In this document: piece by piece, positions 10,662-22,924 of the stretch | Layout of the letters: each line of letters starts with the position of its first letter | How positions within the stretch are numbered: position 1 is the stretch's first letter | DNA from: Branchiostoma belcheri | Taxonomy: Eukaryota > Chordata > Leptocardii > Amphioxiformes > Branchiostomatidae | Direction of reading: 5' to 3' | Assembly (NCBI RefSeq): GCF_001625305.1 | Contig: NW_017802379.1 | Location: 7,628,412 to 7,692,411 of the forward strand | Length of the DNA stretch: 64,000 nucleotides | Position numbers and translations under genes: made by a program | Notes under the pieces: model-generated | The model's input: only the letters and a program-made list of their open reading frames with translations | Told to the model about the DNA's origin: nothing | Database searches by the model: none

Positions 10662-11025
10662 GTGGGGTCGTGTGGTGTAGCGGTAGCGTGTTCGGCATAG
10701 GCTCATGAGGTCCCGGGTTCGAATCCTGCAAGGGGTCACCGATCTTGTGCCCTTGGGAAACTTAACACGACTTTCCTCACGTCGCTCAGGTGTAATGAGT
10801 AAATGAGTACCTAGCTTCGGAGGTCCCGTGTTTGGGGAGAGCCACACCCCACGCACGTTAAAGAATTCGAACCCACCGCACTTATCGAAACGAGTAGGGG
10901 ACCTTCCCGGTGTGAGTGGTTCAGACCTTACAGTCTGGTCACAGGTTTGACATCTTGAAGAGGTGATATTCACCTGTTATGTCAATCCTTACCACAAATG
11001 TGGTAAAGCTTCATAAAATAAAATA
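10662..11025 (+). mobile_element. tRNA-derived SINE, subfamily B
   Basis: The head GTGGGGTCGTGTGGTGTAGC holds an A box (TGGTGTAGCGG) and a B box GGGTTCGAATCC (10715-10726). The body has ACCTAGCTTCGGAGG and the long subfamily B tail (CAGGTTTGACATCTTGAAGA, CACCTGTTATGTCAATCCTT), ending in an A-rich ATAAAATAAAAT. It is the most complete plus-strand subfamily B copy here. The minus-strand frame 10656-10973 is an artefact of it. Confidence 0.8.
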
Positions 11026-11517
11026 GTTCTGGACTGACATCAAGGCCATGGCTATCTGTGCGACAATCTATCTTACTGCGTAAACCTTCACCCTAATCTA
11101 AGGACACAGTTTCTCCATTCAGAATATAAAGAGAATCATCTTGCATTTATTGAATGCTAACTACTCAGAAGGCAACATTATATAAGATTTATATAAGCTT
11201 TTCCCCATTATCTTTGAGATGGCTATCAAACTGGTAAAAGCTAATGATCTGGTCTACATTTTATCTGCATTAAATAGTATCCACATCGACATTTTTCCAT
11301 TTCTAAGTCGGAAACGTTTCAGCATTTAAAACACGAATCGATGGTAATGACCTCTGGGGGTCAGAAATCACCGTGGGTCTTTATCTGATCATGAGCACTA
11401 GGATCCCACACGTCCAAGTCATATGTCAATCATATTGGCGGCTTTCTTTGATGTGACGTTTCAAAGCCATCGGTAAATAGGAATTTTAAAGTTGAAGTAG
11501 GCTGGCATTCGCAAAAT
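11026..11517. other. No recognised feature
   Basis: AT-rich; no repeat or coding domain recognised. A GACGTTTC at 11456 lacks the rest of a hammerhead core. Confidence 0.4.
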
Positions 11518-11717
11518 GGTGGCAAGGCGTTCTTGTGGTTAGGGTTCTTGACTCAGAATCCGAAGGTTCTGGGTTCGAATCCCAGGCAGGCCTCATTGTT
11601 GTGCTCTACGTAGATTACCAGGTACCTTTACACTGTTGACGTCTCTATCGACAGCAATGCTTGCTGCGCGTACCGTCTATGTCTTGGCGCAAAACCAATA
11701 ACAAATAAAAACAAAAT
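11518..11717 (+). mobile_element. tRNA-derived SINE, short form
   Basis: The A-box-like TGTGGTTAGGG and a strong B box GGGTTCGAATCCC (11570-11582) are followed by TTGTGCTCTACG, a short body and an A-rich end (AACAAATAAAAACAAAAT). The head resembles the 22374 copy but the body differs. Confidence 0.65.
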
Positions 11718-12231
11718 TGTTTACCCACCTTTCGTTGATAAAACATTATTCACCACGTTAACTTGAATGTCAAGTAATGAATGAATGAACTTTATTGCTC
11801 GACAGCTATATACGATTGTCAACACTGATATGCAAATTTATATTCTGAGTTCGTTTTATAATACTTGACATTTACGTTATATTGTTTTTGTTACTCATTT
11901 TGTAAACATGACTTCATGTTTGTTTCAGTTGGAGGTACATCATCTCTAAGTTACCTTGCTTTGTATCGACTTATGTTGAGCGTGAACATTTTGTTATTTT
12001 GTGCTATTTCATTTGATAAGTGAGAATTTATGGTTCCCTCAAGAGCACATTGAAAAACAAAAAAGTCAGAGAAAGAAATGTTTAACATGGTCAAATAAAA
12101 TAAATAAACAAACAAACAAACAATGGACATCGACAAGCGTGCGTGGTTTGAGCGTTACTCTGATTCCAAGTCATTCCCGTTGGTGCTTGGAGTAGTGATT
12201 CATACCACATCCCCCTGCCCTTGATTTTCCA
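11718..12231. other. Mostly unassigned; possible LINE or SINE tail at 11773-11850 (-)
   Basis: GAATGAATGAACTTTATTGC at 11781 reads on the minus strand as a polyadenylation-like GCAATAAAG with tetranucleotide tail, as in L2-type ends. (AAAC)n occurs at 12107-12122. Confidence 0.3.
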
Positions 12232-12381
12232 GATCGTTAACTCCCGGGGCTTACTACGGACTAAAGAGGTTGAAATACTGCACACAGAGCTAGACGTAAA
12301 TGATTTAGATGGGCGTTCTGCCAGCATCCTCGTATTTTACGCTAGCGAGTTAACAAAGGAGATTCAAAATGCGTCAGGAAA
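12232..12381 (+). CDS. Candidate isolated exon, unidentified
   Basis: An open frame bounded by an acceptor-like TTGATTTTCCAG and a donor-like AAAAGGTAGGG encodes about 50 residues with a protein-like composition (VEILHTELDVNDLDGRSAS, then ILVFYASELTKEI). No family is recognised and no partner exon was found nearby. The frame stays open to 12562 but becomes Lys/Arg-rich after 12480. Could be chance or a fossil exon. Confidence 0.2.
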
Positions 12382-12800
12382 AGGTAGGGTTGCAGGCAAT
12401 CTCACAGGGGGCAATCATCCAGGTACACACGGTATTATCCTTCTTCAGGAAGCACTCATCTCCCTAGTGAAGAGAAGATTGAGAGGGAAAGAGGCGCTGG
12501 AAATGGGGTTATCAACTTGGCGAGAGAAGAAGTCAAAGAAACTATCTCTCAAACTGTTGTGAACCTAAGCCAAGTGGGAATATTGGAGGGACGCCAAGGC
12601 ACAAGGTCGGAGACCTCCCGAAACTTCGGTGGACAAAAGGAAAACTCAAAAGGAAGAAATTCCACTGCCAAGATCACAAGGAGACACTTAAGAAGAAATT
12701 GCACTCAGAGGAGGAGAAAAGAGCATGAATGAATCACTCAGCGCACCTACCCACCGTGAATACATGAATGATGAATGAAGTCAGCTACAGCGCTGCTGCC
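12382..12800. other. No recognised feature
   Basis: Purine-rich on the plus strand; two overlapping frames without domains. Confidence 0.35.
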
Positions 12801-12945
12801 GACTTTAAAGGCATCCGATGCAATTCCATGGTGGCAAAGCAACAAATACTCTGGATGAGGAAATCTGTCTGATATTGACGTTTACCTCCATTTCCTGGCA
12901 CAGTTTTTTTTCACCATTTCATACTTGAAGCGGCCCAGTATGAAA
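12801..12945 (-). repeat. Interspersed repeat R5, partial
   Basis: AAAGGCATCCGATGCAATTC and the following AGGAAATCTGTCTGATATTG match the end of R5 in minus orientation; only about 145 bp is alignable. Confidence 0.5.
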
Positions 12946-13970
12946 ATCTAGTTTTACCGTCCTAAAATTACATTGGATGCTTTTAAACTTGAAGTTGTAG
13001 TTTCAACGCCAAAAAAAACATGGTTACGGAATTCAATCATGCTGTCTGTCCAGAAGCTAAAAGCATGCAGCTATAAAAGCTGTACAAAAAGCATGCAGCT
13101 ATGCGGCAATGTGATAAGGTACCGTACTGCGATGCTCATATTTGTCAGTCGCCTCGCAGCTTCACGGCTATGAGCCAGACAGTATATATGTCCTCAGACA
13201 ATGACCAACCACTATCCATGGCCCTTAAGAGTAGACACATCTTCAAGTGGCACAGTTAGATTTATAAAATATGGACCAGGTGGCACAGTTAGATTGTGGT
13301 AAGTATAGACTTACTGTTAAGTGTAGACTTAGCTTCTGGTGGCACAGTTAGATAGTATAAAGTACATTACGTATTTCCTTGCTCTGCAATAAAATTAGAC
13401 ATAAAATGGAATCAACCGTACAGTACATGCGGTTAATGTCAGGGTTTGATCGAATTTGTGAGTAAGCCCATGCAGTGCCCGGGGCTTCCCAGCGGTTGAG
13501 CTAACAAAAGTACCATCACCCTGCGGCTTATCCACAAGTATTGCGCGTTTAATCCTGATTAATGTCTTTACCAAAGACCTAGGAGCCATCCAAAGTAAAG
13601 CTAAAACGTGAGCAATATTCGTCGTCCTGATGTAGCCATGAAAAGCCCATAAGGAGAGCCATCCAGATAAAGTGCTTCCATCTCTAGGGTATTTAGTGAA
13701 GTTTGCAGTCATATTAGGCTGTACTTGCTTGAGAGACTATTATGTCGACTTAGCTTTTTTTCATTCGTAATCATACCCGTAATTTGAGGAAACAGTTTGT
13801 ATATAGTAAAGGTTATCTAATTCTAAAATAAAATAAAATAAAATAGAATGTATTTATCGGATGGAGTGTATAAAATTGTCATGAGCAAGTGGAAAGAAAG
13901 CTGAACATGTTTGTGTTTTCATATATCGTATGTAGGTGTAGAACACACGGCCTTGGCCGCTTGTCTTATC
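12946..13970. other. Unassigned; short direct repeats
   Basis: GTGGCACAGTTAGAT occurs three times (about 13248, 13280 and 13340). AAGCATGCAGCTAT occurs twice near 13062-13100. The frame 13395-13712 (-) has no recognised domain. Confidence 0.4.
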
Positions 13971-14356
13971 ACTCACTCACTTCATCGAGCTCGCTCGAAG
14001 TCTCCATTTCCCTCTATCTTCCATCGCAGCAGGCAGTTGACTTAGAGTTATTCCACTGTCAGCCTCTAGATGCTTTATGTAAGTTAAATGTGGTCTTCCA
14101 CGACTTCTGTTTCCATGATTCGGGTTCCACAGTAAGAGTTTGTGTACTACCTCATCCTTTTTCCTCCAACAGTGGCCTACAAAACATAGTCTCCTTTGCC
14201 GTTTTGTTTCAGCAATCGGCGGTATGCTTTTGTACAGCTTACGGTTTGAAATTCTTTGAGTCCATGAGATGTTCAAGACATTTTTCAGCATTCTAGTGTA
14301 TGAGCAATTTAACCTTCTCTGCAGTGTTTCTGTGAGTGTCCAGGTTGTCTTATACT
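13971..14356 (-). pseudogene. LINE ORF2 C-terminal fragment (RTE-like)
   Basis: The minus-strand frame is open from about 14356 and contains TTWTLTETLQRRLN, CSYTRMLKNVLNISW, RQRRLCFVGHCWR and NRSRGRPHLTYI, the conserved sequence downstream of RT in many endonuclease/RT LINEs. Coding sequence continues upstream of the first methionine at 14291, so that ATG is not a true start. A stop precedes at about 14359, consistent with 5-prime truncation. No RT or endonuclease domain remains. Confidence 0.85.
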
Positions 14357-14394
14357 AGCGTTAATTATTATACAAATAGTTTTTCTATTGATCT

Positions 14395-17125
14395 TTAAGC
14401 TGACATGCCAGCTAGCTGACGGGGACGTTCCTTATGATAAGCCCCTTGGAGAAATCGCTATGCTTTCTCCTGTCTTGTCAAGATTCATGGATGATGATCG
14501 ATGATCTCCGGGGGCAAAATAAAATACTCAAACATCCAGGCCTCCAAGATAAGTGAACTGCCTGGCATGTGATCAAAATGATCGACTAACAAATACTCTC
14601 CAGTTGAAAGAAGGAAGACCTTGAAAGATATGAAATACAACTGGGACGAAAAGTTGTCTTAACTTGTATGTCATAGTCTTATGTAACACAATAAGGCTTA
14701 TCAATTGGGTTTGCTATAATGGGATGGTAGAAAACACACCCGCGAGCAGTATAAAGTTACTATCAATCCTGTTGTCATTCTGCTTTATTTTGATTCCCTT
14801 CAAAAAAGATTAGTATGCCCTGACGGGATATACTTTAGAAACTACATTAAACAAAAGTTCAAGGTAAGAGTGTGCCAAAACGTCAAGCCTCCTCCAAGAT
14901 AACTGAACTGCCCGGCATGTGATCAAAATGATCGACTAACAAATACTCCCCGGTGGTAAAGACCTTGAAAGATGTTAAACACCACTGGAACGAAAAGCTG
15001 TCTTGACCTGTACATCATAGTCTTATCAATGGCATAGACTTATCAATGGCGTTTGCTATAATGGGATGGTACAAACCACACCCGGCAAAGTTACTATCAA
15101 CCCTTACTAGCTGACGGGGACGTTCCTTATGATAAACCCCTTGGAGAACTCGCCATGCTTTCTCCTGTCTTGTCAAGATTCATGGATGGGGTTTGGTGGT
15201 CTCCTGGGGCAAAATAAATCCCTCAAAAATTCAGGCCTCCAAGATAAGTGAACTTCCTGGCATGAAATCAAAATGGTAAGACCTTGAAAGATATGAAATA
15301 CAACTGGAACGAAAAGCTGTCTTAATTTGTACATCACAGTCTTATATAACACAGTAAGACTTATCAATGGGATTTGCTATAATGCGATGGTACAAAACAC
15401 AACTGGCAAAGTTACTATCAACCATATCTGACGTGGACATCCCTTATGATAAACCCTTGGAGAAATCGCCACGCTTTCTCCTGTCTTGTCAAGATTCATG
15501 GATGCAGATTGATGATCTCCTGGGGCAAAATAAATTCCTCAAACATTCAGGCCTCCAAGATAACTCCCTGGCATATGATCAAAATGATCGACTAACAAAT
15601 ACTCTCCAGTTGAAAGAAGGAAGACCTTGAAAGATATGAAACACAACTGGGACGAAAAGCTGTCTTAAGTTGTATGTCATAGTCTTATATAACACAGTAA
15701 GACTTATCATTGGGATTTGCTATAATGGAATGGTACAAAATACACCGCCCGGGAATAATATCAAGTTACTATCAACCCTGTTGTCATTCTGCTGGCTTAA
15801 ATTTGCCTCTTTAGGTTGATTCCCTTCAAGTTCAAAAAAGATTAGTACGCCCTGTTGGGATATTCTTTAGAAATTACATTAAACAAATGTTCAAGGTAAG
15901 AGTGTGTCACAAATTCAAGCCTCCTCCAAGATAAGTGAACTCCCCGGCAAGTGTTCCTAAATGATTGGCTAACAAATACTCATCAGTGAAAAAGAGGAAG
16001 ACCTTGAAAGATATGAAGCACCACTGGAACGAAAAGCTGTCTTAACTTGTACGTCATAGTCTTATGTAACACAATAAGACTTACCAGTAGGATTTGCTAT
16101 AATGGGACGTATAAAATACACCAGGCGATAGTATCAAGCCTTTCGTAACTCTGCTCGTTTAAATTTGTTCTTTATTCTGACTCCCTTTAAGAACATAAGT
16201 ACGCCCTGCTGGGATAGCCTTTAGAATCTACATTAGATAAAAGTGCAAGGTGAGAGTGTGTCAAAACTTGAAGCCTCCTCCAAGATAAAAGTGTACCCCC
16301 TGGCATGTGATACAAATGATTGACTAACAAATACTCTCTAGTGGAAAAGAGGAAGACCTTGAAAGATATGAAACACAACTCTAAGGAAAAGCTGTCTTAT
16401 CTTTTATGTCATAGTCTTATATAACACAATAAGACAATATCAATGGGATTTGCTATAATGGGATGGTACAAAACACACCAGGGAATAGTATCAAGTTACT
16501 ATCAACCTGTTGCTATTCTGATGGTTTAACTTTGCCTCTTTCTTTTGATTCCCTCTTAAAAGATTAGTGCTCCCTGATGGGAATTACTTTAAAAACCACA
16601 TTAGACAAATGTTCAAGGTAAGAGTGTGTCAAAAATCCAAGCATCCTCCAAGAAAAGTGAACTCCGTGGCATGTGATCCAGATGATTGACTAACAAATAT
16701 TCATCAGTGAAAAAGAGGAAGACCTTGAAAGATATGAAACACAACTCGAAGAAAAAGCTGTGACGTTATCAATTATTTTCAAATTGATTCCCTTGAAGAA
16801 GTGAACTCCCTGACATGTGATCCAGATGATTGACTAACAAATACTCCCCATGGTCCAGTGGTAAAGAGGAAGACCTTGAAAGATATGAAACACAACTCTA
16901 AGAAACGGCTGTCTTAACTTGTACGTCAAAGTGATATATAACGCATTAAGATAAGACATATCAATGGGATTTTAACCAGTACAAAAGACACCCGCGGATA
17001 GTATCAACCCTGTTGTCACTCTGCCCGTTTTTATTTGCTCTTTATGATGATTCCTTTTAAGAAGATTAGCACTCCCTGCTGGGATATCCTTTAGAAACTA
17101 CATGAAACAAAACTTCAAGGTCAAT
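14395..17125 (+). repeat. Decayed tandem array, about 340-370-bp unit
   Basis: The marker GACCTTGAAAGAT recurs at 14617, 14961, 15280, 15623, 16000, 16355, 16721 and 16872. It is accompanied in order by GACTAACAAATACT upstream and by AGCTGTCTTAACTTGTA, GGGATTTGCTATAATGGGA and CAAGGTAAGAGTGTG downstream. Spacings are 344, 319, 343, 377, 355, 366 and 151 bp. Units have diverged and the last is truncated. Frames such as 15367-15630 are by-products. No function is apparent. Confidence 0.85.
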
Positions 17126-17703
17126 TTGAGGGTAATCTTCCCTTCCAGCGCTAATTTTATCTTGACACACTTTACGTACGTAAGAACGTCATGCTTGGAT
17201 GCTCTACTTAACAACTCATTTATCTAGGTATCCACGGAGTCTTATTTCCAACTTTAGAAGGAAAAACCCCTACGGCTTCATTCAGAATAGTCTTACTTGT
17301 GATCTTGATTCTAGACCATCTTGTGATTTAGCTGCAGGCGATTCTTTTAAAAGCGCTTTGATAGATTCTATCGAAGTGTAGCTATTCGGCAGCGTGCATG
17401 TAATGACAGCGTGGTTCTGATGCATGTAACTTCGCCTGAGGGAAATTTGTAAGCCTACCAAACGAGGTTAGCGTAGCTGTCATCAGATCACGTATCCTAA
17501 CGCTTCACAAGTTGTGATATACAGTTTTAGAGCCGCACGGTTAGCCTTGCTTTAGTGTAAGCATAGTTTTAAAGCCGAGGTTAGTATCGGCTGACTGCTG
17601 TATTTAAAGGCTTAACAGAGATGAGGTAACACAAAATACAGCCTGCGGTTTACCATTAGAGGCAAGACAGCGTGTGTAACACGTTAACTCCATGTACATG
17701 ACT

Positions 17704-17707
<4 letters not shown>
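17126..17707. other. No recognised feature
   Basis: The 60-codon frame 17199-17381 has no recognised domain. Confidence 0.4.
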
Positions 17708-17748
<41 letters not shown>

Positions 17749-17775
17749 TAGTCTATGTATAGTAGGGTTAGTATA

Positions 17776-17862
<87 letters not shown>
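17708..17862. repeat. Two (TA)n microsatellites
   Basis: TA tracts at about 17708-17738 and 17777-17862 are separated by a GT-rich spacer with two AGTATAGT-like steps. Confidence 0.9.
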
Positions 17863-17865
<3 letters not shown>

Positions 17866-18174
17866 ATATAATATATAAAGAGAGAGTTATCGAATTTCTT
17901 GTATAAAGAAACTTACGAAGGAACCTGTGCGTATCAACTTCATTGCTTTTAATAAAAATGGTTGAAGATTACTTCAATACATCGTGGAAGAGGTAAATCA
18001 ATCATCAGTGACTATAATGGACAAAATACAAATACTTATCCTGTATGAGTATATAACCAACGCAATATAAAGCTGTTATAAAGGTTTGAATCGGAAAGTG
18101 AATTAAGTCTTTAACAGACCCTTGAATGCCTCAGTGACTGCCTTTACCGCCCCATGACTCATAGTGTAGTTATC
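17863..18174. other. No recognised feature
   Basis: AT-rich, no coding or repeat signal recognised. Confidence 0.4.
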
Positions 18175-18472
18175 GAATCACAACTACCTTTCTATACAAA
18201 TCAAATCGAATTTGGGCTAAATTTGAGTCAAAGTTGATCACGGTCCGATCTACCACAGAACACCAGCAAACCATGGCCGAACCCCTCGTCCACACCCGAA
18301 TGTTTTATAGTTATACTATATTATTATTTTAATTTTTACAAGTTTATTGAAACATTTGGCTGCTGCAGCCGACTTGGCCGAACCCCAGCCGACCCAGCCT
18401 ACCTTGCGCCCCAACCATGGCTGGGGTAGTTCGGCTAGTGTTCCTGAGGCGACATTCGTGAAGGGGCTTAAA
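18175..18472 (-). mobile_element. MITE family F2
   Basis: The minus orientation ends at 18472 with TAAGCCCCTTCACGAATGTC. Internal GGTTCGGCTG-type blocks, CCCCAACCATGGCTGGGG and TTTGACTCAAATT-like sequence match the other F2 copies. The frame 18347-18637 is a by-product. Confidence 0.7.
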
Positions 18473-18991
18473 CGTAGGAAGGAAAGTTTTCCCTCATGTC
18501 AGCGACTCAAACCTGCAATATGTACTCAACAGAGGTGTCAAAACCCTTTCAGCGAGCCCCCAGATATCAATAATCCCTGCTGTATGAAAGGCACACGGTA
18601 TAAAGCGCGACCCTGTGCCGGCATGTGTCTGTTTTAGGCCAGCGGTAATAACAACTGCACGCTGAGAAGACCCGTCAGTCACGTTCTTATCATACCCATC
18701 GCCTGGCTATTACCCGATCGCGTGGGGAGAGGAGAAACCGGGGAGTCTTTGATATGAAAATACGGAGACGTTAGGGCCCTCATCCATCTCTGTCCCGGGA
18801 CGTCAGTGTTAAGCACCTTCGCTGCAGGTTGTCCCCCGCTCTGCCTTTGATGTCTGTCGGCAAGACATGTTGCTGTATGAATGCGATATGCGCAGGGATT
18901 TCCCACTTCTGGCATGAAACACGGAAAGGGATATTGTAGCGTACTTTCACAGCTGCAATCACTCCTGATGCTATCACTTAAAGGTGCCCGA
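18473..18991. other. No recognised feature
   Basis: Somewhat GC-richer than average; several overlapping frames on both strands, none with domains. Confidence 0.35.
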
Positions 18992-19338
18992 AGCAGTTTT
19001 TAGGGCTTGAACAAGATTTTTCAAATTCGATATTCTAGTTATTTATCTACGTACTAAGTTTAAACAACACTAATCTCAATCGACATTCATGGAGCAAGAA
19101 TACCGAATATTTTCCTGGAAAACAATTACTGGTAGGATACTGGAATGTTTATTGGGTAAAAGCCAGAAAAGCACTCAGGTTGGGACTTAAGCTTCCTTCT
19201 TTGCTGTTTTAAGTGCCCAAAATATGAAACACTACTGCAAATATGTGAATGTGGGGCAGTATGTGCCAATATCATACAGATTGCCTTGTTCAGAAGATGT
19301 CCAGTTTTACCGCCTTGAAATTGCATTGGGTTCCTTTT
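18992..19338 (+). repeat. Interspersed repeat R5, near full length
   Basis: Starts GCAGTTTTTAGGGCTTG and ends ATTGCATTGGGTTCCTTTTA; aligns with 6517-6872 throughout. Confidence 0.7.
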
Positions 19339-20576
19339 ATAGCGTTGAATACTAACGTCACAAAGCTACACTGCCTTTTAACGCCAGCTTTTTTCAACCG
19401 ACATAACAAATGTTGAGGTTTGTGTTGGATAATGCCCAGCAAACATACGATAGGGACTTGCTGGGACTATGAATTAATGCCCCCCCCCCCATGCGGTGTA
19501 CCGTCGCCAGTTGTGCTCGTTCACCCGCCCTGTACTTTTCCCAAAGGAAACATCATAATTAGTTGGCTTTTATGATAAAGCTTAACCGTCGTGTTCCATA
19601 GCATGGTACTTATTCACTCAGGGTTATACCGAAAGGTAATTGCCTTCACAAAATGTCGGGAATTACACTTATAAAAGGAATAAATGCCATGACTTCTTCT
19701 GCATGATTATAATCTAACGAAATTATATTATGAAATATAAATATGTGGTTGTATCAAGGGAATCATACAAAAATGTTGTCTATGATGTTTCCAATCTAGT
19801 TTTCTTTGTAAATATAGTTCTATGCAAATGCAAATATGCAGATTTCAAGACCTTAAGGATATAAGTTTGTGTGTCCCAAGCTGCAATTTTTCAACTTTCG
19901 CATCGGCTTTTAAAGGGGCATTATGTAATAGTTTTTTAAACCAAAAATTGAAATATTTTGATTGAAAAAAAACTTCGTGTGATTGTAATTTACTTCCACT
20001 TTTCAACATATCTGTGCAATTATCTCACAAAAGTGCACACATTTTGTGACACCACCACAAACCAATCAGAAAGTAAACAAACATGTCACCTACACTTCCT
20101 GAATGGTACTTATTCGCAAAGGAGTAGGATTGATTTAAAACATAAACCCGGATGAAGAAATGACCAGAAAATTGACTTTTTGTATCGTCCTGATGTTACA
20201 TGAAAGTTTTACAGTTTTGCAAACAGGACTCTACTTTTTTTTAGAATACTTATAGATTCTACACCACAAGGTTCATGTACTTGCAATATAATGGAACAAA
20301 TTTTGGTGGGAGGTCTATTGAGTTCCTATTCATCGCAGGTCTTGACCTAACCGTTCTCCTGACGAGAGTAGATCCACGGCATATTGTGGCCGCTCCGTTC
20401 GGTCGTTTCAGGTGAACGATTGCGAGGGATATGTTAAATCATTCTGACAGCTCTATTAAAAGTTGTCTCAAGAGCCAGTTTTGCGATATTAGCCAGGTAT
20501 GACTTGATTTGACAACTAGGTTTTGTAATTTGGTACTTTTGATAGTTACATTACGTTGTATGATTTGTCCTCATTA
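19339..20576. other. No recognised feature
   Basis: AT-rich; a C9 homopolymer at about 19481. The frame 19958-20155 has no recognised domain. Confidence 0.4.
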
Positions 20577-20830
20577 TTATGTTTACCGAAGGAAAAAATA
20601 TGTTTTTGCTCTGTTTATTCTTCTTCTCCAAACCAATTAGGTTTAAACCAGAAGTCTGTCACCATGGTAACTGGTGTTGGATTACATCATGTTGCAATTT
20701 TATAGCAGGATTTAGACTCCTGTCTGACCATATATATGAATGTAAGAATTAACAGAGCAGACCGTATGCGAAGGTAAACATTACGCATTTGCTTTGCAAA
20801 TGTTACCTTTCTTGTCTTTTTAGTTTTATT
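20577..20830 (-). repeat. Interspersed repeat R6
   Basis: Shares GTCTGTCACCATGGTAACTG, TGTTGCAATTTTATAG, ACAGAGCAGACCGTATGCG and GCATTTGCTTTGCAAATGTT with copies at 32945, 40383, 51185 and 63528. Both ends carry a GTTTACC-CGAAGG motif in inverted orientation, suggesting a non-autonomous DNA element. Confidence 0.65.
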
Positions 20831-21467
20831 GATTTCCATATACATCTCATAATTCCACTAAACACTTAACTACAAGACTATATATTAACTATAAGACTAT
20901 ATGACAACTTCCTTGGTCTTACAAACAACCACCTACATACATGTAGTTGCAAATCTACCTACAACTGACATCGATACAAGGCTCTATCCAAGCAATCATT
21001 TACCTTAGTATCTTTATGATACTATACTAGTATGATAAAGATGATTTTAAGCCCACTTCTTTCATGTACAAGAGGTTAGAAAATGAGTATAGAATGTTGT
21101 TACATTTTATTCTATTTAATCTTGAGGAAATGGAAGGAAACATACAGACATAAATCTTAGTATTAGTATTTTATCAGGTACTCGACCAGGAGTACTTCCA
21201 ATATGTAACCAAGCCCATGGGTGTGATCCTACGACCTGGTCACATCGCTACAACCTGTAGGATCACCACATACAAGTCTAATGGGCACTTTTATGGTGAT
21301 TTATGAAATATTTGGGCCTGATTGCCAGCGATACTGTGTAGAGGTCATGTTTCATCACCTGTTATACCGATAACATATGAACTTGAAAGCTATCAGGTGG
21401 CCCCAGATGATCTCAATATTTTCCCATTTGATACAAGGCGATGACCAGCAGACACGCTATGACTGAC
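20831..21467. other. Unassigned; one small inverted repeat
   Basis: GTGATCCTACGACCTG (about 21220) and CAACCTGTAGGATCAC (about 21250) form an imperfect hairpin. TATTAACTATAAGACTATAT shows a short duplication at 20880-20900. Confidence 0.4.
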
Positions 21468-21852
21468 TAAGGCCACAACGATTTAATTTTATGGATGGCA
21501 TCCGCGCGCGCATTGATTTTCGCCTGTTCTAAAAAAAAGATCACTAGACTAGGACTCTACTTCATGGTAGTTAGTGACAATACGGAGCCGGTTGTAACTC
21601 TGGATTGGATGGCACCCAGGCTACCGAACGACGGCAAGAACTCGTGCCGATTCATGAATTCCGCAAAAAGCCAGCATGTGTCGGCTTGTCGTATACGTCG
21701 CTATGTACTGCCGCAAATCCACAATACCAGCTTTGTGTTCCTGTGGTTTAGTAGCATTTTTATTTTTGGCCGGATTTTTTTTATTCGCAGGCGCGCACTA
21801 GTTTGTGGGTCTTCAGAGGATGACATCCATAAAATTAAGTCGGTGTGGCCTA
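21468..21852. mobile_element. MITE family F3, subtype c
   Basis: Terminal inverted repeats: TAAGGCCACAACGATTTAAT with ATGGATGGCATCCGCGCGCG at the left, and GATGACATCCATAAAATTAA with TCGGTGTGGCCTA at the right. The inner CGATTCATGAATTCCGCAAA is also found inverted in the F3 copy at 47270-47582. The frame 21495-21896 spans it and is not a gene. Confidence 0.8.
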
Positions 21853-22012
21853 ACGGCCTCCGCAGTGCCCAGGATCCCCTCAGAATCAGGGTATAAATCA
21901 CCTTGATGTGGACTGCCGATCGAACTAAGGACTTTGTGGTACATTGGAGGAAACATTACCGACCATGAAACCACAGTGGGTTTCGCGTCGGTTCATATTC
22001 GATTCGGCTGTG

Positions 22013-22374
22013 GAAGGATTGATATAACAGGTGGCAATTACCTCTTCAAGATGTCAAACCTGAGACCGGACTGTAAAGTGTAAACCACTCGCACTGGGAA
22101 GGACCCCCGTTTGTTTTATTAGTATGGTGGGATCTTTAACGTGCTTGCTTTGAAGTGTGGCCCTCTTCAAATACGGGTCTCCGGCTTTAGGTCCTATCCT
22201 ATCCGAGAGGACGTCCCTAACCGAAGCTAGGTACTCATTTACACCAGAGTGTACACAGAAATAGGTGTTAAGTGCCTTTCTCAAGGACACAACATTGGAG
22301 GAATGCCTGGGATTCGAACCCATAACCTTCGGAGTCCGACTCAAAAACCCTAACCACAAGACCACCTTGTCACC
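22013..22374 (-). mobile_element. tRNA-derived SINE, subfamily B, near full length
   Basis: The minus-strand head GGTGACAAGGTGGTCTTGTG, B box GGGTTCGAATCCC (about 22311-22323), body with ACCTAGCTTCGGTTAGGGAC, and tail CAGGTTTGACATCTTGAAGA then CACCTGTTATATCAATCC. It shows the full order of subfamily B. Confidence 0.8.
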
Positions 22375-22924
22375 ACTGCATTGGGGACAATCAACTCAGC
22401 ATCAGAGATTGCTCGTGGTAGCTATCATCTTATCAGAATAGTTTGACGATGAAAGAATACAACATGAAAATGAAAGAAACAAGATACCGTCTGGATAATG
22501 AAAGCCATCCTTCACTGTCTATGAAGCATAGTGAGTTAAATTAGACACCAAGTAGCGCGTTATTGAAACAGTGGAACCGTTCATTCTAGCAGAACCATTT
22601 TGGACGTAATATCTGGAGATAATGTCTGATGTATTTTTCAGGCAACCTAGCGAAATATTAAATTATCATTACAGCATGAATACTCTTCCATTCCATTCGT
22701 CACCCTTCCTGAAACTATGACATTATGACAACTCTAAACTGATGTATCATTTCAAAATATCAAAGAAACCACGAGACCACTATAACTTCCTCGAACCACA
22801 GAAATGATAATTCAGTGGCTTGGTCATTTCTCATGGCGGCTCTTGGCGCCATGTAAAACCGACGTCAAACCTGCACCTGCTTTTCGGTAGCGCTATCAGT
22901 AGCAACACGGTCACACCAGGGCAG
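22375..22924. other. No recognised feature
   Basis: AT-rich, no coding or repeat signal recognised. Confidence 0.4.

Noticed and set aside
10656-10973. 105-codon minus-strand frame
   Set aside because: Antisense of a SINE; the peptide resembles those at other SINE copies.
11452-11460. GACGTTTC as a further hammerhead
   Set aside because: No stem II and no CUGANGA at the expected distance on the minus strand.
13889-14296. 135-codon plus-strand frame
   Set aside because: Antisense to the recognised LINE fragment.
15367-15630. 87-codon frame in the tandem array
   Set aside because: Other units of the array are not open in the same frame.
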